Shown: positions 17,037 to 26,689, numbered from the stretch's first letter. The stretch: DNA of 64,000 nucleotides from Paenibacillus pabuli (GCF_039831995.1 NZ_JBDOIO010000004.1:682001-746000), one strand, 5' to 3'. The notes: generated from the sequence alone by a model not told the origin. A program made the numbers and translations.

Positions 17037-18212
17037 GTGAACGTGAACGCAATGGCAAAGGAGCGTCTTCCCTGGTCAGGTCTGCTTGCTTTGGCTATGG
17101 CTGGATTTATATGCATCCTTACAGAAAGTCTACCGGCGGGACTGCTGCCGCAAATAGCACAAGATCTGGAGATCAGGGAAGGTTTAGCTGGACAACTCGT
17201 CACATTATACGCAGTGGGATCTCTTCTGGCAGCGATCCCCTTGACGACTGCTACACGTGGATGGAGACGCAGGCCTCTACTGTTATTATGCATCCTCGGT
17301 TTTCTGATTTTCAACACGATTACGGCCGTATCTTCGGTATACGGAGTCACTCTTGCTGCCCGTTTTATGGCGGGTGTGTCTGCTGGCGTATTGTGGGGAA
17401 TGACTGCCGGTTACGCACGCCGGATGGTTTCAAGCTCGTTAAGGGGGAAAGCGATGGCAGTGGCCATGGTGGGCACACCTTTGGCGCTTGCACTGGGCGT
17501 TCCCTTGGGTACCTTTTTGGGCAATTACGCAGGGTGGCGCCTTATTTTCGGAACCATTTCGTTATTGACGGCTGCGCTTGTAGTTTGGGTGCTATGGAAA
17601 GTACCTGATTATAAGGGGGAGTCTGCTCGTCATCAGCTTGCGCTTTATCGGATTTTTGTTATTCCTGGGGTGCGTCCCATATTATTAGTTGTTCTGGCCT
17701 GGGTCCTCGCCCATAACATTCTGTACACGTATATATCACCTTATCTTGTCGAGACCGTGCTGTCTGAACGAGTGGATCTGGTTCTGCTGATCTTTGGACT
17801 GACTTCAGTGATCGGTATATGGATTATTGGGCTGCTGATTGATCGTTACATCAGGCTCTTGGTTCTGATCAGCCTAGTTATATTTGCACTGGCTTCGCTG
17901 GCGATGGGGGTCTTTATCCATCAACCGACTGTGATCATTATGGGGGTGGTTGCCTGGGGACTTACATTTGGAGGGGCCGCTACGTTATTGCAGACTGCAA
18001 TTGCGCAAGCCGGGGGCAAGAGTGCTGATATCGCCCAATCCATGCTGGTAACAGCATGGAATCTGGGAATTGGGGGAGGAGGGATCATCGGAGCCATCCT
18101 TTTGAACCAGGTGGGAGCTCGTTTTCTGCCGATTTCCTTGATTCTGTTGATTCTTATCGCCTTGGTTGTCGCCTGGTCCGCGAGAAAACATGGTTTTCCC
18201 AAAACGGGCTAA
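17037..18212 (+). CDS. MFS transporter (DHA1-type sugar/drug efflux)
   Basis: 391 residues, about 12 hydrophobic segments, cytoplasmic membrane. The first loop and helix pattern (ESLPAGLLPQIAQDLEI near residue 30, AGQLVTLYAVGSLLAAIPL near 55) is typical of the AraJ/YdhP/NepI branch of DHA1 exporters. GTG start seven bases after AAAGGAGA. It converges with an Lrp-type regulator 17 bases away, so the two 3' ends abut. Substrate not predictable; sugar, nucleoside or drug export are all possible. Confidence 0.88.
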   Translation: MNVNAMAKERLPWSGLLALAMAGFICILTESLPAGLLPQIAQDLEIREGLAGQLVTLYAVGSLLAAIPLTTATRGWRRRPLLLLCILGFLIFNTITAVSSVYGVTLAARFMAGVSAGVLWGMTAGYARRMVSSSLRGKAMAVAMVGTPLALALGVPLGTFLGNYAGWRLIFGTISLLTAALVVWVLWKVPDYKGESARHQLALYRIFVIPGVRPILLVVLAWVLAHNILYTYISPYLVETVLSERVDLVLLIFGLTSVIGIWIIGLLIDRYIRLLVLISLVIFALASLAMGVFIHQPTVIIMGVVAWGLTFGGAATLLQTAIAQAGGKSADIAQSMLVTAWNLGIGGGGIIGAILLNQVGARFLPISLILLILIALVVAWSARKHGFPKTG

Positions 18213-18228
18213 GAACGAAATCTACCAT

Positions 18229-18669
18229 TTACACCACATTCGTTTCTTCGATGAGATTTTTGGCTGCGATAGGTGAAGATATGGCGATGAGGGTAGTGTA
18301 GGTACCGTATGGATCGCATCGGTCTCCAAATGCTTCAAGATCAGCAATGGAATCCGTCATGATCTTTAACAGGTAGTTATGTTCTCCGCTCACGCGATGA
18401 CATTCGACCACTTCCGGTGATGAACGGCAGAAATCAAGAAAGGCATGACAATCCCGTGTGCGAAAAAGAAGATAGGAAGTACTCGATTTCCCTATTTTCT
18501 GTGGAGAAATGATGGTGCGGTACTCCTCGATTACACCGCTTTCTTCCAATCGTTTCACACGTTCTGTTACGGCGGGTTGAGATAAACCTACCAGCTTGCC
18601 CAATTCTGTCATGGATAGCCTTGCCTGGTTTTGCAAATGAAAGAGAATATTCGTATCGATTTGGTCCAT
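18229..18669 (-). CDS. Lrp/AsnC family transcriptional regulator
   Basis: 146-residue DNA-binding protein. Winged helix-turn-helix at about 1-60 (MTELGKLVGLSQPAVTERVKRLEESGVI) and a RAM ligand-binding domain at about 65-140 (YLLKIMTDSIADLEAF). Such proteins usually sense amino acids. It faces away from the EstB-like hydrolase at 18838, so the region between 18670 and 18837 is a divergent promoter where it may regulate itself and that gene. Confidence 0.93.
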   Translation of the reverse strand: MDQIDTNILFHLQNQARLSMTELGKLVGLSQPAVTERVKRLEESGVIEEYRTIISPQKIGKSSTSYLLFRTRDCHAFLDFCRSSPEVVECHRVSGEHNYLLKIMTDSIADLEAFGDRCDPYGTYTTLIAISSPIAAKNLIEETNVV

Positions 18670-18837
18670 GAGATGGCCCCCTTTAAATTATAGGAAATAC
18701 ATTGTAATTACCTTTATATTCATGGCAGATTATTGTGGATAACTTGGTTGCCTTATGTAATACGGATGAGAACATTTATATAATAAGCATACTTACTTTA
18801 AATAATCAAGCGGTAGCACATGGAGAGGAAGAGGGAA

Positions 18838-20013
18838 ATGGGAGACAGAGATATGAAGTTTAATTCTATATCTGTGGATGAAGTCATTCACCGGACGTTG
18901 GCAGAAAAAAGAATTGTGGGTTCCGTTGTTCAGATTGCCTGGAAAGGGGAGTTGGTCTATAACAGCGCTGCTGGCCTTGCAGATCGGGAGCAGAACATAC
19001 CAATGCAAGAAAACGCACTGTTCAGGTATGCTTCTGTAACCAAGCCGATTGTATCTACCGCTGCCATGGTATTGATATCCCAAGGAAAATTAAAGCTGGA
19101 TGATCTGGTAGCAAAATGGCTTCCTGAATTTCTTCCTCAACAGCCAAACGGGGAAGTGGCATCCATGACGGTTCATCATCTAATGACACATACGGCGGGG
19201 TTAACGTATCGCTTTTTTCAGGAAAACGGGGGAACCTACGAACTTGCCGAAGTATCAGATGGGATGGATATCGCTGGCGTTACACTGGAAGAAAATTTGC
19301 TCAGGATTGCTTCTGTACCACTATTGTATGAGCCCGGGAAGATGTGGAGATATTCGATTGCAACTGATGTACTTGGTGCAGTCATTGAGAAAGTGACTGG
19401 GATGACACTGCGCGAGGCGGTACAACGGTTCGTCACTCATCCACTGGGCATGAAGGACACGGATTTTGTTGCTGTCGATCCGGAGAGGTTGACTGCTGCC
19501 TATGCGGACAGTTTTAACAGTAATGGGCAACCTCGTCGATTGCGTGATAAGGACCATGCTCCTTTTATTGAAGGAACGGCCGGCTTCCAGCTTGCACCAG
19601 AAAGATACCTTGATCCATCGACCTATTTCTCAGGTGGCGCGGGGATGATTGGAAGTGCAAGAGACTTTCTTCTTTTGCTTGAAACGCTGCGTCAAGGTGG
19701 AGGTTCTCTTCTGCCTAAATCACTGGTCACCGATATGACGACCAATCAGATTGGCGATCTTGACATGCCTTATTGGCCGGGCAGAGGATTTGGGCTGGGA
19801 TTTACGTTGCTGAAAGATCCGATAGAGGCGGGTACCCCGGAATCCGTTGGAACGTGGCGTATGGGAGGAACCTATGGTCACTCATGGTTTGTTGATCCGA
19901 CAGAAGAGCTGAGCGTTGTTGCGTTCACGAACACAGCTCTGGAGGGTATGTCAGGCAGGTTTACAACTGAATTGTGCGAGGCTGTCTATGAGGGAATTGG
20001 GCTAAAGAGATAA
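18838..20013 (+). CDS. Serine hydrolase of the beta-lactamase family (EstB-like)
   Basis: 391 residues, class C beta-lactamase/esterase fold, with no clear signal peptide, so cytoplasmic as read. Catalytic S-x-x-K is SVTK near residue 65 (RYASVTKPIVS). The tyrosine motif is YSI near 172 (WRYSIATDVLG), as in EstB-type esterases rather than the YxN of penicillin-binding proteins. A GGTYGHSWFVDP block near 345 replaces the KTG box. The start is uncertain: ATG 18820, 18838 and 18853 are in frame, and GGAGAGG at 18822 favours 18838. Likely an esterase or amidase; substrate unknown. Confidence 0.88.
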   Translation: MGDRDMKFNSISVDEVIHRTLAEKRIVGSVVQIAWKGELVYNSAAGLADREQNIPMQENALFRYASVTKPIVSTAAMVLISQGKLKLDDLVAKWLPEFLPQQPNGEVASMTVHHLMTHTAGLTYRFFQENGGTYELAEVSDGMDIAGVTLEENLLRIASVPLLYEPGKMWRYSIATDVLGAVIEKVTGMTLREAVQRFVTHPLGMKDTDFVAVDPERLTAAYADSFNSNGQPRRLRDKDHAPFIEGTAGFQLAPERYLDPSTYFSGGAGMIGSARDFLLLLETLRQGGGSLLPKSLVTDMTTNQIGDLDMPYWPGRGFGLGFTLLKDPIEAGTPESVGTWRMGGTYGHSWFVDPTEELSVVAFTNTALEGMSGRFTTELCEAVYEGIGLKR

Positions 20014-20100
20014 CTTGAATTATGGATTAAACTGGAAAAGTGTGATAGGGTAGAACTGTAGGATAAGTGTCTGAATTTGATCCCGAAATGAGATGAGAAG

Positions 20101-20277
20101 ATGGACCGAATAAGGAATTACTTGTTTCTTTTTGCAGGCCATCTTGCAGCTGCCTATATGATCTTTCCTGAAAGTACTATTGGAAAATCCGTGATGTTTG
20201 CTGTACTGATGCTGTTACTGATCATGGGGATGGATTTCATGAAAAGCAAAATGCGCCATTCGCTGGATCAGCAGTAA
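20101..20277 (+). CDS. 58-residue membrane protein
   Basis: Begins MDRIRNYLFLFAGHL, with two hydrophobic segments (about 7-24 and 29-44) separated by a PEST-like turn, and a basic tail (KSKMRHSLDQQ). GAGATGAGAAG precedes the ATG, and a strong terminator follows the stop. The balanced codon use, topology and terminator support a genuine small gene. Function unknown. Confidence 0.6.
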   Translation: MDRIRNYLFLFAGHLAAAYMIFPESTIGKSVMFAVLMLLLIMGMDFMKSKMRHSLDQQ

Positions 20278-20333
20278 GGGTGATTGCCATTACCTGTTGA
20301 TGTAAAATATGTTATCCTTTTTCAATAAATGAG

Positions 20334-20363
20334 ACCGATTCTCGACAGAGGATCGGTTTTTTG
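20334..20363 (+). terminator. Terminator after the 58-residue gene
   Basis: Ten-base-pair stem from 20334-20343 to 20348-20357 (one wobble), loop GACA, then a run of six T residues. Confidence 0.85.
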
Positions 20364-20423
20364 TGTAATGTTGAAGCATGAATGACACAAGAATGGTTAA
20401 GCCTGAAGGCGGGGTACTTTCAT

Positions 20424-20756
20424 ATGATTCGAAAACAATTTAATCAATGGGCCGAACAAAAGGCAGGCCCACTGCGAACGCTTCATATTACCACCGAACC
20501 GGTGAACCATGGCCATGTGGATGAACATCGTATTCCCGTTCCCGATCCATCAACCGGGTTTGTTCATGAATCAGAGTATGCCATGGGCCAAGTAACCGTC
20601 TGGGAGTCCAGACAAATGGAATATGAGGTTGTAAACATTGAAACGGAAGAATTGATATTGTGGAAGTATATAGAGCAGGTTGACAAGGAAGATCCTGATT
20701 TTGATGAACTTTTACAAATATATTTCCAAGTGTTACAGACTGGTGTTAAACCTTAA
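20424..20756 (+). CDS. Small soluble protein, possible orphan immunity protein
   Basis: 110 residues from ATG 20424, which has AAGGCGGGG nine bases upstream; ATG 20382 would add 14 residues but has only a weak site. The core GQVTVWESRQMEYEVVNIETEE near residue 55 followed by an acidic helix resembles small immunity proteins of polymorphic toxin systems (the TriTu-type family). That is recalled similarity, not a search result. No toxin gene is adjacent. Confidence 0.6.
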   Translation: MIRKQFNQWAEQKAGPLRTLHITTEPVNHGHVDEHRIPVPDPSTGFVHESEYAMGQVTVWESRQMEYEVVNIETEELILWKYIEQVDKEDPDFDELLQIYFQVLQTGVKP

Positions 20757-20884
20757 TCATATGGAGCGTGAGCTGCCAGATGAGGTGGTTTGCCGACTTC
20801 CATTTACATCATGTCTATTGTTCATTACACTTGAGGTATAGTCACGCTGAACCCCCAATACATATTATCAGGAGGAAACCATTC

Positions 20885-21703
20885 ATGCATCAATCCGAAC
20901 ATATTCTAGAAGCTAGAGATTACATATTAAACCGAATTAACACCAAGCCAGCTGTGGGCATGATCCTCGGTTCCGGGCTGGGAGCACTCGCGGACGAGAT
21001 CGAGAATGCTACAGTTATTCCATATACGGATATTCCGTATTTTGCACAATCTGAAGCTATTGGTCACGCTAACGAGCTGGTCATTGGCGAACTAATGGGC
21101 AAAACGGTCGTAGCCATGAAAGGGCGTCTTCATTATTATGAAGGGTTCACGCTGGATGAAGTAACGTTTCCGGTTCGCATCATGAAGGCGCTGGGTGTCG
21201 AGCAATTGATCATCACGAATGCCTGCGGAGCGATCAACACAAGCTTCCAGCCGGGACAGCTGATGCTCATTACGGATCATATTAACCTGGTAGGCAACAA
21301 TCCATTGATGGGACCTAATAATGCTGAACTGGGGGTACGTTTCCCTGACGTGTCTCAGGTATACAACCGCGAGTTGCGCAGTATTGCCCTTAAGGTTGCT
21401 GAAGAGCAGAATGTCAGCTTGCAGCAAGGGGTGTATGCGTGGTGGAGTGGCCCTGCGTATGAAACTCCAGCCGAGATTCGCATGATTCGGACGATGGGCG
21501 CGGATGCTGTAGGTATGTCTACGGTTCCTGAAGCGATCGTAGCCATCCATGGCGGCATGAAGGTGCTGGGCATTTCCTGCCTGACCAACATGGCCTGCGG
21601 CATTCTGGATCAGCCGCTCAGTCATGATGAAGTCATCGAAGTGGCTGCACAAGTGAAAACAACCTTTATCGGGCTGGTCAAAGGCATCCTGCAAGAGCTG
21701 TAA
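20885..21703 (+). CDS. punA: Purine nucleoside phosphorylase (trimeric, PNP class)
   Basis: 272-residue enzyme that phosphorolyses purine nucleosides to base and ribose-1-phosphate in the purine salvage pathway. Motifs: GMILGSGLGALADEI near residue 25 (phosphate loop), MKGRLHYYEGF near 80, ITNACGAIN near 115, and SGPAYETPAEIRMIRTMGADAVGMSTVPE near 190 to 215 with the base-binding glutamate. The frame is open upstream, but AGGAGG six to seven bases before ATG 20885 fixes the start. The WW in AYAWW-like VYAWWSGPAYE replaces the usual aliphatic pair. No purine riboswitch was recognised upstream. Confidence 0.95.
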   Translation: MHQSEHILEARDYILNRINTKPAVGMILGSGLGALADEIENATVIPYTDIPYFAQSEAIGHANELVIGELMGKTVVAMKGRLHYYEGFTLDEVTFPVRIMKALGVEQLIITNACGAINTSFQPGQLMLITDHINLVGNNPLMGPNNAELGVRFPDVSQVYNRELRSIALKVAEEQNVSLQQGVYAWWSGPAYETPAEIRMIRTMGADAVGMSTVPEAIVAIHGGMKVLGISCLTNMACGILDQPLSHDEVIEVAAQVKTTFIGLVKGILQEL

Positions 21704-21744
21704 TGGACTGAGCGGCTTCTTTTTTTCACAGAAACGATGGAACA

Positions 21745-21791
21745 AGCATTGTCCATGACGGATGATATCCGGTGGACAGTGCTCTTTTTTT
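21745..21791 (+). terminator. Terminator after purine nucleoside phosphorylase
   Basis: AGCATTGTCCA (21745-21755) and CGGAT (21759-21763) pair with ATCCG (21767-21771) and TGGACAGTGCT (21773-21783); a long T run follows. Confidence 0.85.
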
Positions 21792-21969
21792 GATCAGAAA
21801 CATGAGCATAAATATTCCTAAACAGGCAGAAGCAACCTATAATAAGAGAGCTTCAGGTGGTCGGACCGAATGGTTTCAACTTGAGCTCTGGGGCATGACC
21901 GAGATTGAGAAACGACAGACATGGGGAATCATTCCTAATATTCAGCGTATTTAATACGGAGGTTGTATA

Positions 21970-22416
21970 ATGAACCAACTAACGATGCATCAAGCTGTGC
22001 AGGAAGATCGGGAGCGGCTTGCCGATTTGCGTGCCCTGGTTCTGTATGATGATCTGACCAGATTAGGAAGGTATGATGAGGTGAAGGTTCGGGAACGTTT
22101 CCGGAATTCATTCGATCCGATCTATACATGGATTATTAAGCTGGAGGGTTCATCCGTAGGTTGTGTCTCGCTGAAGCCTACGGCTGAGGGTGCTCTGTTG
22201 GAGCACTTTTATATTCATCCGGATGCGCAGGGCAGGAAGCTCGGGACCGAAGTATTGCAAAAGCTACTGGAAAAGGACGAAGCCAAGGGCAAACGTGTCA
22301 TGTTGAATGTGTTGCAGGGAAGCCGGGCGAAGCGGTTATATGAACGTTTTGGGTTTGTAGTAGATCGTGAAGATGAGGTAGATGTGTTCATGTCCGTCCA
22401 GCTAACAGAAGGTTGA
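21970..22416 (+). CDS. GNAT family N-acetyltransferase
   Basis: 148 residues. The acetyl-CoA motif is YIHPDAQGRKLGTEVLQKLL near residue 78, and the closing motif AKRLYERFGFVVDREDEVDVFM near 120 is typical of small-substrate GNATs. GGAGG precedes the ATG by eight bases. A single-gene unit between two terminators. Substrate unknown. Confidence 0.88.
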   Translation: MNQLTMHQAVQEDRERLADLRALVLYDDLTRLGRYDEVKVRERFRNSFDPIYTWIIKLEGSSVGCVSLKPTAEGALLEHFYIHPDAQGRKLGTEVLQKLLEKDEAKGKRVMLNVLQGSRAKRLYERFGFVVDREDEVDVFMSVQLTEG

Positions 22417-22434
22417 TCGTTAAATAGCAAAATG

Positions 22435-22472
22435 ATAGACCCATTCATTTAATTCTTGAATGGGTCTATTGA
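22435..22472 (+). terminator. Hairpin after the GNAT gene
   Basis: Thirteen-base-pair stem, ATAGACCCATTCA (22435-22447) with TGAATGGGTCTAT (22457-22469). The T run is short, so termination strength is uncertain. Confidence 0.65.
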
Positions 22473-22548
22473 ACATTTCTATTATACTTTCCTGCATCCC
22501 TATCCTAATATGAATAATAACCTACTTTTTTTATAGGAATTATACACT

Positions 22549-23781
22549 ATGGAGAATACCGATATGCCGGATTGGAAGCGTAATCTGTATATTCTGTGGT
22601 TGGGGCTTTTCTTCAATCATATGGCGTACACCTTGTCCGTGCCGTTCTTTCCTCTGTTTCTGCAAAATGATCTCGGAATCGAGAGCGGGCTGGAGGCCTG
22701 GTCCGGTGTCTCCATCTCGATCAGCTTTCTGATCAGCGGACTATGTGCTCCCTTCTGGGGATCACTGGCTGACAAATACGGCAGCAAGCTGATGCTGATC
22801 CGGTCAGGTGTTGGGCTGGCGATTGCTCATTCTGCCAACTATTTTGTCCAGGACCCTTACACCTTCATTGCTGTTCGGGTCTTTCAGGGACTCATGGCTG
22901 GATTCAATCCGGCCTCCATCACATTGGTTGGCACGAATACGCCGGAGAAGCATGTCGGCTACGCGCTGGGTGTCATCTCCACATCCATTGCTGCAGGCGG
23001 AATCCTTGGACCTCTTGCTGGAGGCGTGCTCAGTCAATGGATTGGGCTGCGGGGATGTTTCATTGCATCTGGGGTGATCACGCTGTTCTCAGCTCTGCTG
23101 GTTCTTGGCGTAAAAGAGTCGCGCAGATCCCAAAAAGTGGCTTCCACCAGCATCTTGGGTGATCTGAAGAGAGCGGCTTCCACTCCCGGTTTAATGCGAA
23201 TCTATGGTCTCATCTTACTCGTTTCCACGTCCGTGCTCATTATCGAACCTGTGCTGACGCTGTATGTCGTTCAGATCGGCGGAGAGGTAAGCCATGCGAC
23301 ACTCAGTGCAGGCATCGTATTCTCAGCTATCGGTGTAGCCACGGTCATTATGGGACCAAGATGGGGAAAGATTGGTGGCCGGATCGGGTATGAGAAAACC
23401 TTGTTTATCGGACTGATCGGCGGAGGAGTTGGCAGTCTTCTTCAGCTAACCGCGTATAACCTCGTGTATTTTGGGAGTTTGCGATTTATCTATGGGTTGT
23501 TTTTTGCTGCGGTATACCCGGCTCTCAACGCATTAATTATCAAATATGCGGATCACGAGTTCCGGGGCAGGGCAGTTAGTCTCAGCCAGACGGCAAGTCA
23601 ATTCGGTATTGTGCTTGGCCCTTTCATCGGCGGCTTTCTTGGTGGATGGACCGGCATTCCTTTTATTTTTCTGCTCACAGGGATCGCACTTCTCGGGGCT
23701 GCCTGGGTGGTAAAGGCAAGCGATAGGAAGCAAATGAACAAGAGAGATCGGATTGTCCACGAAAACATAGGGAGGACTTGA
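22549..23781 (+). CDS. MFS multidrug-type efflux transporter
   Basis: 410 residues, 12 predicted membrane segments. Motif A of DHA1 drug exporters is visible as [17 protein letters not shown] near residue 70, and the antiporter motif C region reads [16 protein letters not shown] near 148. ATG start with a weak TAGGAA upstream. Its stop lies two bases before the start of a flavin monooxygenase gene, so the two form an operon, suggesting uptake or export linked to oxidation of the same compound. Confidence 0.9.
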   Translation: MENTDMPDWKRNLYILWLGLFFNHMAYTLSVPFFPLFLQNDLGIESGLEAWSGVSISISFLISGLCAPFWGSLADKYGSKLMLIRSGVGLAIAHSANYFVQDPYTFIAVRVFQGLMAGFNPASITLVGTNTPEKHVGYALGVISTSIAAGGILGPLAGGVLSQWIGLRGCFIASGVITLFSALLVLGVKESRRSQKVASTSILGDLKRAASTPGLMRIYGLILLVSTSVLIIEPVLTLYVVQIGGEVSHATLSAGIVFSAIGVATVIMGPRWGKIGGRIGYEKTLFIGLIGGGVGSLLQLTAYNLVYFGSLRFIYGLFFAAVYPALNALIIKYADHEFRGRAVSLSQTASQFGIVLGPFIGGFLGGWTGIPFIFLLTGIALLGAAWVVKASDRKQMNKRDRIVHENIGRT

Positions 23782-23783
23782 AT

Positions 23784-25106
23784 ATGACGAAACAACGACT
23801 GAAATTGGGGGCCAATCTGAACGGAGTTGGGAATAGTATTTCCTTCTGGCGGCATCCTGACATTCCGATTAATGCCAGTGTTAGCCTTGATTTTTACAAA
23901 AAACAGGCGCGTAAAGCGGAGGAAGGTAAGTTCGATCTCCTATTCATTGCTGATGGTCTCTTTATCAATGAGAAATCCAATCCTCATTTTCTGAATCGCT
24001 TCGAGCCATTGACCCTGTTGTCTGCGCTGGCGGGAGCTACTTCAAATATCGGACTGGTCGCGACATTATCGACTTCTTATAGCGAACCGTTTACGGTGGC
24101 GAGGCAATTTGCTTCATTGGATCAGATCAGCGGAGGACGGTCAGGCTGGAACGTAGTCACTTCCCCACTGGAAGGGTCGGCGCTTAACTTCGGCAAAGGA
24201 GAGCATCCGAACCACGCGCTTCGCTACGAAATTGCCGAAGAACATCTGAATGTGGTCAAAGGATTATGGGACTCTTGGGAGGATGATGCCTTTGTCGGGG
24301 ACAAAGAGAACGGTGTCTTCTTCGACCCCTCCAAGCTGCATACGCTGAATCACAAAGGTAAGCATTTCTCCGTACAGGGACCACTCAATGTGGCGCGTTC
24401 GAAGCAGGGATATCCGGTCATTTTCCAGGCAGGTTCGTCGGAATCCGGCAAGGACTTGGCAGCGAGATCAGCAGATGCTGTATACACGGGGCATGAGACC
24501 TTCGAGGAAGCAAGGGAGTTTTATCGGGATGTTAAGGCAAGAGCAGTGGCGTATGGACGTCAGGCAGAAGACATTCTGATCTTCCCGGGCATCGGTCCTA
24601 TTGTGGGCAGAACAGCGGAAGAGGCAGAGCAAAAGTATCAGGAAATCGCTGGCCTCGTCAGCATTGACCATGCGCTGAATTATTTGGGGCGCTATTTTGA
24701 TCATTATGACTTCTCCCAGTTTCCACTTGACGAACCTTTCCCTGATATTGGTGATCTGGGCAGCAACAGCTTCCGCAGTACAACGGACAAAATCAAGCAG
24801 CAGGCACGGGAAGAGGGACTGACCCTCCGTCAAGTTGCGCTAAGAGCGTCCACGCCGCGAACGTCGTTCATTGGGACACCGGATCAGATCGCTGATCAGA
24901 TCCAGGAGTGGTTTGAAGGCGAAGCCGCAGACGGATTCAATATCCGTACGGTTGTGCCGAATGGACTGGCAGATTTTGTGGAGCTGGTTGTTCCGGTTCT
25001 GCAAGAACGAGGGCTGTTCCGGACCGAATATGAACATGAGACGCTTCGGGAGAACCTGGGGCTTGAAATTCCGCGCAATCGGTACACGCTGGAACGTGTG
25101 AACTAA
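23784..25106 (+). CDS. LLM-class flavin-dependent monooxygenase (NtaA/SnaA/DszA family)
   Basis: 440 residues from ATG 23784, with AGGGAGGA eight bases upstream; an in-frame TTG at 23778 is too close to the site. The family opening [18 protein letters not shown] and the FMN barrel blocks [11 protein letters not shown] (about 50), [31 protein letters not shown] (about 98-128) and [18 protein letters not shown] (about 215) are all present. These two-component enzymes need a separate flavin reductase and oxidise aminopolycarboxylates, sulfonates or sulfur heterocycles. No reductase gene is adjacent. Confidence 0.92.
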   Translation: MTKQRLKLGANLNGVGNSISFWRHPDIPINASVSLDFYKKQARKAEEGKFDLLFIADGLFINEKSNPHFLNRFEPLTLLSALAGATSNIGLVATLSTSYSEPFTVARQFASLDQISGGRSGWNVVTSPLEGSALNFGKGEHPNHALRYEIAEEHLNVVKGLWDSWEDDAFVGDKENGVFFDPSKLHTLNHKGKHFSVQGPLNVARSKQGYPVIFQAGSSESGKDLAARSADAVYTGHETFEEAREFYRDVKARAVAYGRQAEDILIFPGIGPIVGRTAEEAEQKYQEIAGLVSIDHALNYLGRYFDHYDFSQFPLDEPFPDIGDLGSNSFRSTTDKIKQQAREEGLTLRQVALRASTPRTSFIGTPDQIADQIQEWFEGEAADGFNIRTVVPNGLADFVELVVPVLQERGLFRTEYEHETLRENLGLEIPRNRYTLERVN

Positions 25107-25180
25107 ATGGTGTAATATGACGATGGATATTCATGTTTGGCAAACTTGATCTAGGTTCCCTTAATAAGGGGATGAAAAGG

Positions 25181-25222
25181 AGCGGTAATGACGTATCTTC
25201 AACGTTATTACCGCTTTTTTAT
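25181..25222 (+). terminator. Terminator after the monooxygenase operon
   Basis: Fourteen-base perfect stem (25181-25194 with 25202-25215, AGCGGTAATGACGT type), loop ATCTTCA, then TTTTTT. Confidence 0.9.
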
Positions 25223-25236
25223 ACAAACTGCATGGT

Positions 25237-25651
25237 TCAGAATGCTTTGAAGGCAATCCAGACGGATCCAATCATGACAACAATGCCGCCAATCCTGGTC
25301 ATCAAGTAGTAAAAGTCGCTAGGTTCGGGGTCACGTGCGTCCGTTGGGGTATAACACGCTATACGTAATATTAGGCTTGGGATTAATTTCTGTAATGATA
25401 TATTTCTGATCATCGATGAATACACTGCGCTTCTGCTGCTCCACTTGCACCTGCAGGGAATTAGCTGTTCTACTCCGGTATATCATCTGGTTATCTTCTT
25501 TGCGATCGAATGAATACTTGTTAATGTCTGCATAGAATATGTGTTCCGTGAAGTAAGGTTTGGATAGAAAGCCGACAATCACAGACACAACCACAACGCA
25601 TGAAAAGAAAATAAGGGTGGGAGACTGGACTTTTCTAAGCCAAGTTATCAT
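25237..25651 (-). pseudogene. Frameshifted two-helix membrane protein (DUF3592-like layout)
   Basis: Two overlapping frames make sense only together. Frame one (25651 to 25331) begins MITWLRKVQSPTLIFF, has a membrane segment at about 11-30 and an external beta domain, then runs into NGRT and stops. Frame two (to 25237) supplies TPTDARDPEPSDFYYLM and a second membrane segment ending AFKAF. A one-base loss near 25350-25358 would explain it. A YDPxxP-like segment followed by a last membrane helix is the DUF3592 arrangement. GAAAGAAGG precedes the ATG. It is either a real pseudogene or a sequencing error. Confidence 0.6.
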
Positions 25652-25772
25652 ATGAACGCCTTCTTTCCACTTTGCTGTCTATTACGTAAATCCCAGGAAC
25701 GAGTTGCAGTGGTTATCTGCAAAAAAAGAAATGGGACATACTGGTTTCTTTTTTCGGCGTGGCTGTTATTAT

Positions 25773-25805
25773 GAATTTATACCCTGAATTTATACCCTGA
25801 ATTTA
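25773..25805. repeat. Short direct repeat before the sugar isomerase gene
   Basis: GAATTTATACCCT occurs twice in tandem (25773-25785, 25786-25798) and a third time in part (GAATTTA, 25799-25805), just upstream of the 25862 gene. It could be polymerase slippage or a tandem regulator site. Confidence 0.7.
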
Positions 25806-25861
25806 GCTTGAGAGGGAGCAGCAGTTGTTGCATATTAGACGAGTCACAGGAGGAGATTGGG

Positions 25862-26689
25862 ATGATTAGAGGATTAACGAAGGCGGGTTTGGGGAAGATC
25901 GGGTCTGATGAACAATATATTACGAATGCAGCCAAATATGGCTTCCAATCCGTAGATTTGAATCCGCTCTCATTGGTTCAACAATACGGGAAGGAACAAG
26001 CTGCCCACCTATTGGAAAGCAACCAGATGATCATCGGTTCATCGGACTTTACGGTGGACTGGAGAGGATCGGAAGAGCAGTTTCGTGAAGGACTCAAATC
26101 TCTGGTTGAAATGGCTGAAGCCTCTGCTTCGCTGAATTGTTTCAATTGCTGCACCTATGTTCTTCCCTCGACTGATCTGCCTGCTGCTTCATTCATGGCG
26201 GCGGCTACCAGACGATTGAGACTCTGCGCAGATATCCTGGGCGCTTATGGCATACGGCTCGGCTTGGAGTTTGTAGGCTGCCATCATTTGCGGACCCAGT
26301 GGAAGAATCCGTTTATTTGGAGTGTGGAGGATACGCTGGACTGGATCGAAACCATCCACGCTCCCAATGTAGGCTTGCTGGTGGATTCCTATCACTGGCA
26401 TACTCTTGGTTTGCGTATGGAAGAGGTGCTGCAATTGAAAAAGGAACAGATTGTTCACGTTCATATCAATGATGCCTCTGATCTGCCGATTGAAGATTTA
26501 CTTGATAATGAGCGCCTGTATCCAGGCGAGGGAGTCATTGATCTGACGGGTTTCCTGAAAAATCTGGAGGCTATCGGTTACACGGGCGTTGTAGCTCAGG
26601 AAGTTCTGGCACCTGCATCAAACCTTGATTCAAGCGAGCTGTTTGCCAAGTCAAAGGCAGGCTTTGATCAGGTGTTTGCAACGCTATAA
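25862..26689 (+). CDS. Sugar phosphate isomerase/epimerase family protein
   Basis: 275-residue TIM-barrel protein of the xylose-isomerase-like (AP endonuclease 2) superfamily. Metal-ligand blocks: LGLEFVGCHH near residue 135, VGLLVDSYHWHTLG near 178, IVHVHINDA near 206, and VVAQEVL near 250, each contributing a glutamate, aspartate or histidine. AGGAGG about six bases before ATG 25862 fixes the start within a longer open frame. Relatives include inosose isomerase/dehydratase-like and tagatose epimerase-like enzymes; no inositol genes adjoin. Followed by its own hairpin. Confidence 0.88.
   Translation: MIRGLTKAGLGKIGSDEQYITNAAKYGFQSVDLNPLSLVQQYGKEQAAHLLESNQMIIGSSDFTVDWRGSEEQFREGLKSLVEMAEASASLNCFNCCTYVLPSTDLPAASFMAAATRRLRLCADILGAYGIRLGLEFVGCHHLRTQWKNPFIWSVEDTLDWIETIHAPNVGLLVDSYHWHTLGLRMEEVLQLKKEQIVHVHINDASDLPIEDLLDNERLYPGEGVIDLTGFLKNLEAIGYTGVVAQEVLAPASNLDSSELFAKSKAGFDQVFATL

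Noticed and set aside
20757..20884. Purine riboswitch before the nucleoside phosphorylase
   Set aside because: No purine-aptamer core or expression-platform terminator is recognisable in this stretch.
21772..21954. 60-codon frame between PNP and the GNAT gene
   Set aside because: It begins inside the PNP terminator, lacks a ribosome binding site, and the shorter start at 21802 has none either.
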